Of a stretch of 19,047 nucleotides of DNA, positions 18,838 to 19,047 are shown piece by piece. Positions within the stretch are counted from its first letter, which is position 1, and each line of letters begins with the position of its first letter. This DNA is from Candidatus Methanofastidiosum methylothiophilum. Its GTDB lineage: Archaea > Methanobacteriota_B > Thermococci > Methanofastidiosales > Methanofastidiosaceae. Under the pieces are notes generated by a model. The model did not search any database. It was not told where the DNA came from and saw only the letters and a program-made list of their open reading frames with translations. The position numbers were made by a program, and so were the translations under genes. Location of the stretch: NCBI GenBank assembly GCA_001587675.1, contig LNGD01000015.1:1-19047 (forward strand). The letters are read 5' to 3'.

Positions 18838-19047
18838 ATGGCCCATAAAATCAATGTAAAAGATATGCATAGATTAGATTCTCCGGAGAGGAGAAAAATG
18901 TTGCCCCCAGAAGAAACTCTTTATAAAGCCGGATTAATTGAAAACGATATTTTCGTAGATATTGGGTGTGGGATTGGTTATTTTTCTATACCAGCTTCAA
19001 AAATAGTTAGTTCAAATGGAAAGGTCTATGCACTTGATACAGCCATT
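18838..19047 (+). CDS. Class I SAM-dependent methyltransferase (partial, 3' end missing)
   Basis: The first 70 codons are present; the gene runs off the window. The start MAHKINVKDMHRLDSPERRK and then MLPPEETL matches a methyltransferase family common in methanogens and anaerobes. Motif I for SAM binding is FVDIGCGIGYFSIPASKIV (residues about 45-63), followed by the motif II acidic strand GKVYALDTA. The substrate is unknown. No Shine-Dalgarno precedes the ATG and a TATA-like element at 18807-18817 suggests a leaderless message. Confidence 0.88.
   Translation, partial: MAHKINVKDMHRLDSPERRKMLPPEETLYKAGLIENDIFVDIGCGIGYFSIPASKIVSSNGKVYALDTAI

Noticed and set aside
1..19047. CRISPR arrays, insertion sequences, integrases, rRNA genes
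   Set aside because: No regularly spaced repeats, transposase or integrase frames, or rRNA segments were seen on either strand.

Overview
The window is archaeal and strongly AT-rich. It carries archaeal-type information genes (uL13, eL18, uS9, RpoN, uS2, eS17, Orc1/Cdc6, PAN, an MBF1-type regulator, the end of a Hef helicase-nuclease), TATA boxes with purine-rich BRE-like flanks, many start codons that appear leaderless, and one MtxX / methanogenesis marker 4 homologue. This points to a low-GC methanogenic euryarchaeote. A Methanofastidiosa-like lineage is a guess from gene content, not something the sequence proves.

Layout. Positions 1-605 hold the 3' end of hef and a 53-aa helical protein. 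Positions 736-2027 hold a translationally coupled pair: a SEC59/phytol-kinase-type membrane kinase and a divergent thymidylate-kinase-like P-loop kinase. Positions 2045-5897 (minus) are the ribosomal cluster eL18-uL13-uS9-rpoN, then tRNA-Pro(GGG), a shortened enolase-like gene, uS2 and the archaeal FBP aldolase/phosphatase. The tRNA has its own promoter just after the rpoN stop and probably starts a second unit (tRNA, eno-like, rps2, fbp). Positions 5992-8078 (minus) encode a class V aminotransferase followed by an exported transglutaminase-like protein. Then come eS17 (minus), mtxX (plus) and surE (minus, tail-to-tail with mtxX).

Positions 10066-13122 hold orc1/cdc6 and PAN, both minus, with a 720-bp region between them. 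That region is not empty: it has a 44-aa ORF just upstream of cdc6, an AT-rich stretch with inverted repeats that is a candidate replication origin, two convergent single-TM microproteins, and a box C/D sRNA whose C box overlaps the PAN stop codon. The D guide of this sRNA matches the 16S decoding-centre segment around C1402 (E. coli numbering).

Positions 13301-17431 hold aMBF1 (plus), then a minus-strand operon (LytR-CpsA-Psr-like membrane protein, coiled-coil/Ig-like membrane protein, truD), and divergently a zinc-ribbon/RING-like/Ig-like/J-domain protein. Positions 17561-18548 hold two small multi-pass membrane proteins (DUF6326-like and DUF4386-like) that look imported. The window ends inside a SAM methyltransferase gene.

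The items most worth following up are the C/D sRNA at 11868-11921, the enolase remnant retained in the ribosomal operon, the four-part J-domain protein with its divergent membrane operon, the coupled lipid-kinase/P-loop-kinase pair, and the cdc6-proximal candidate origin with its microproteins.
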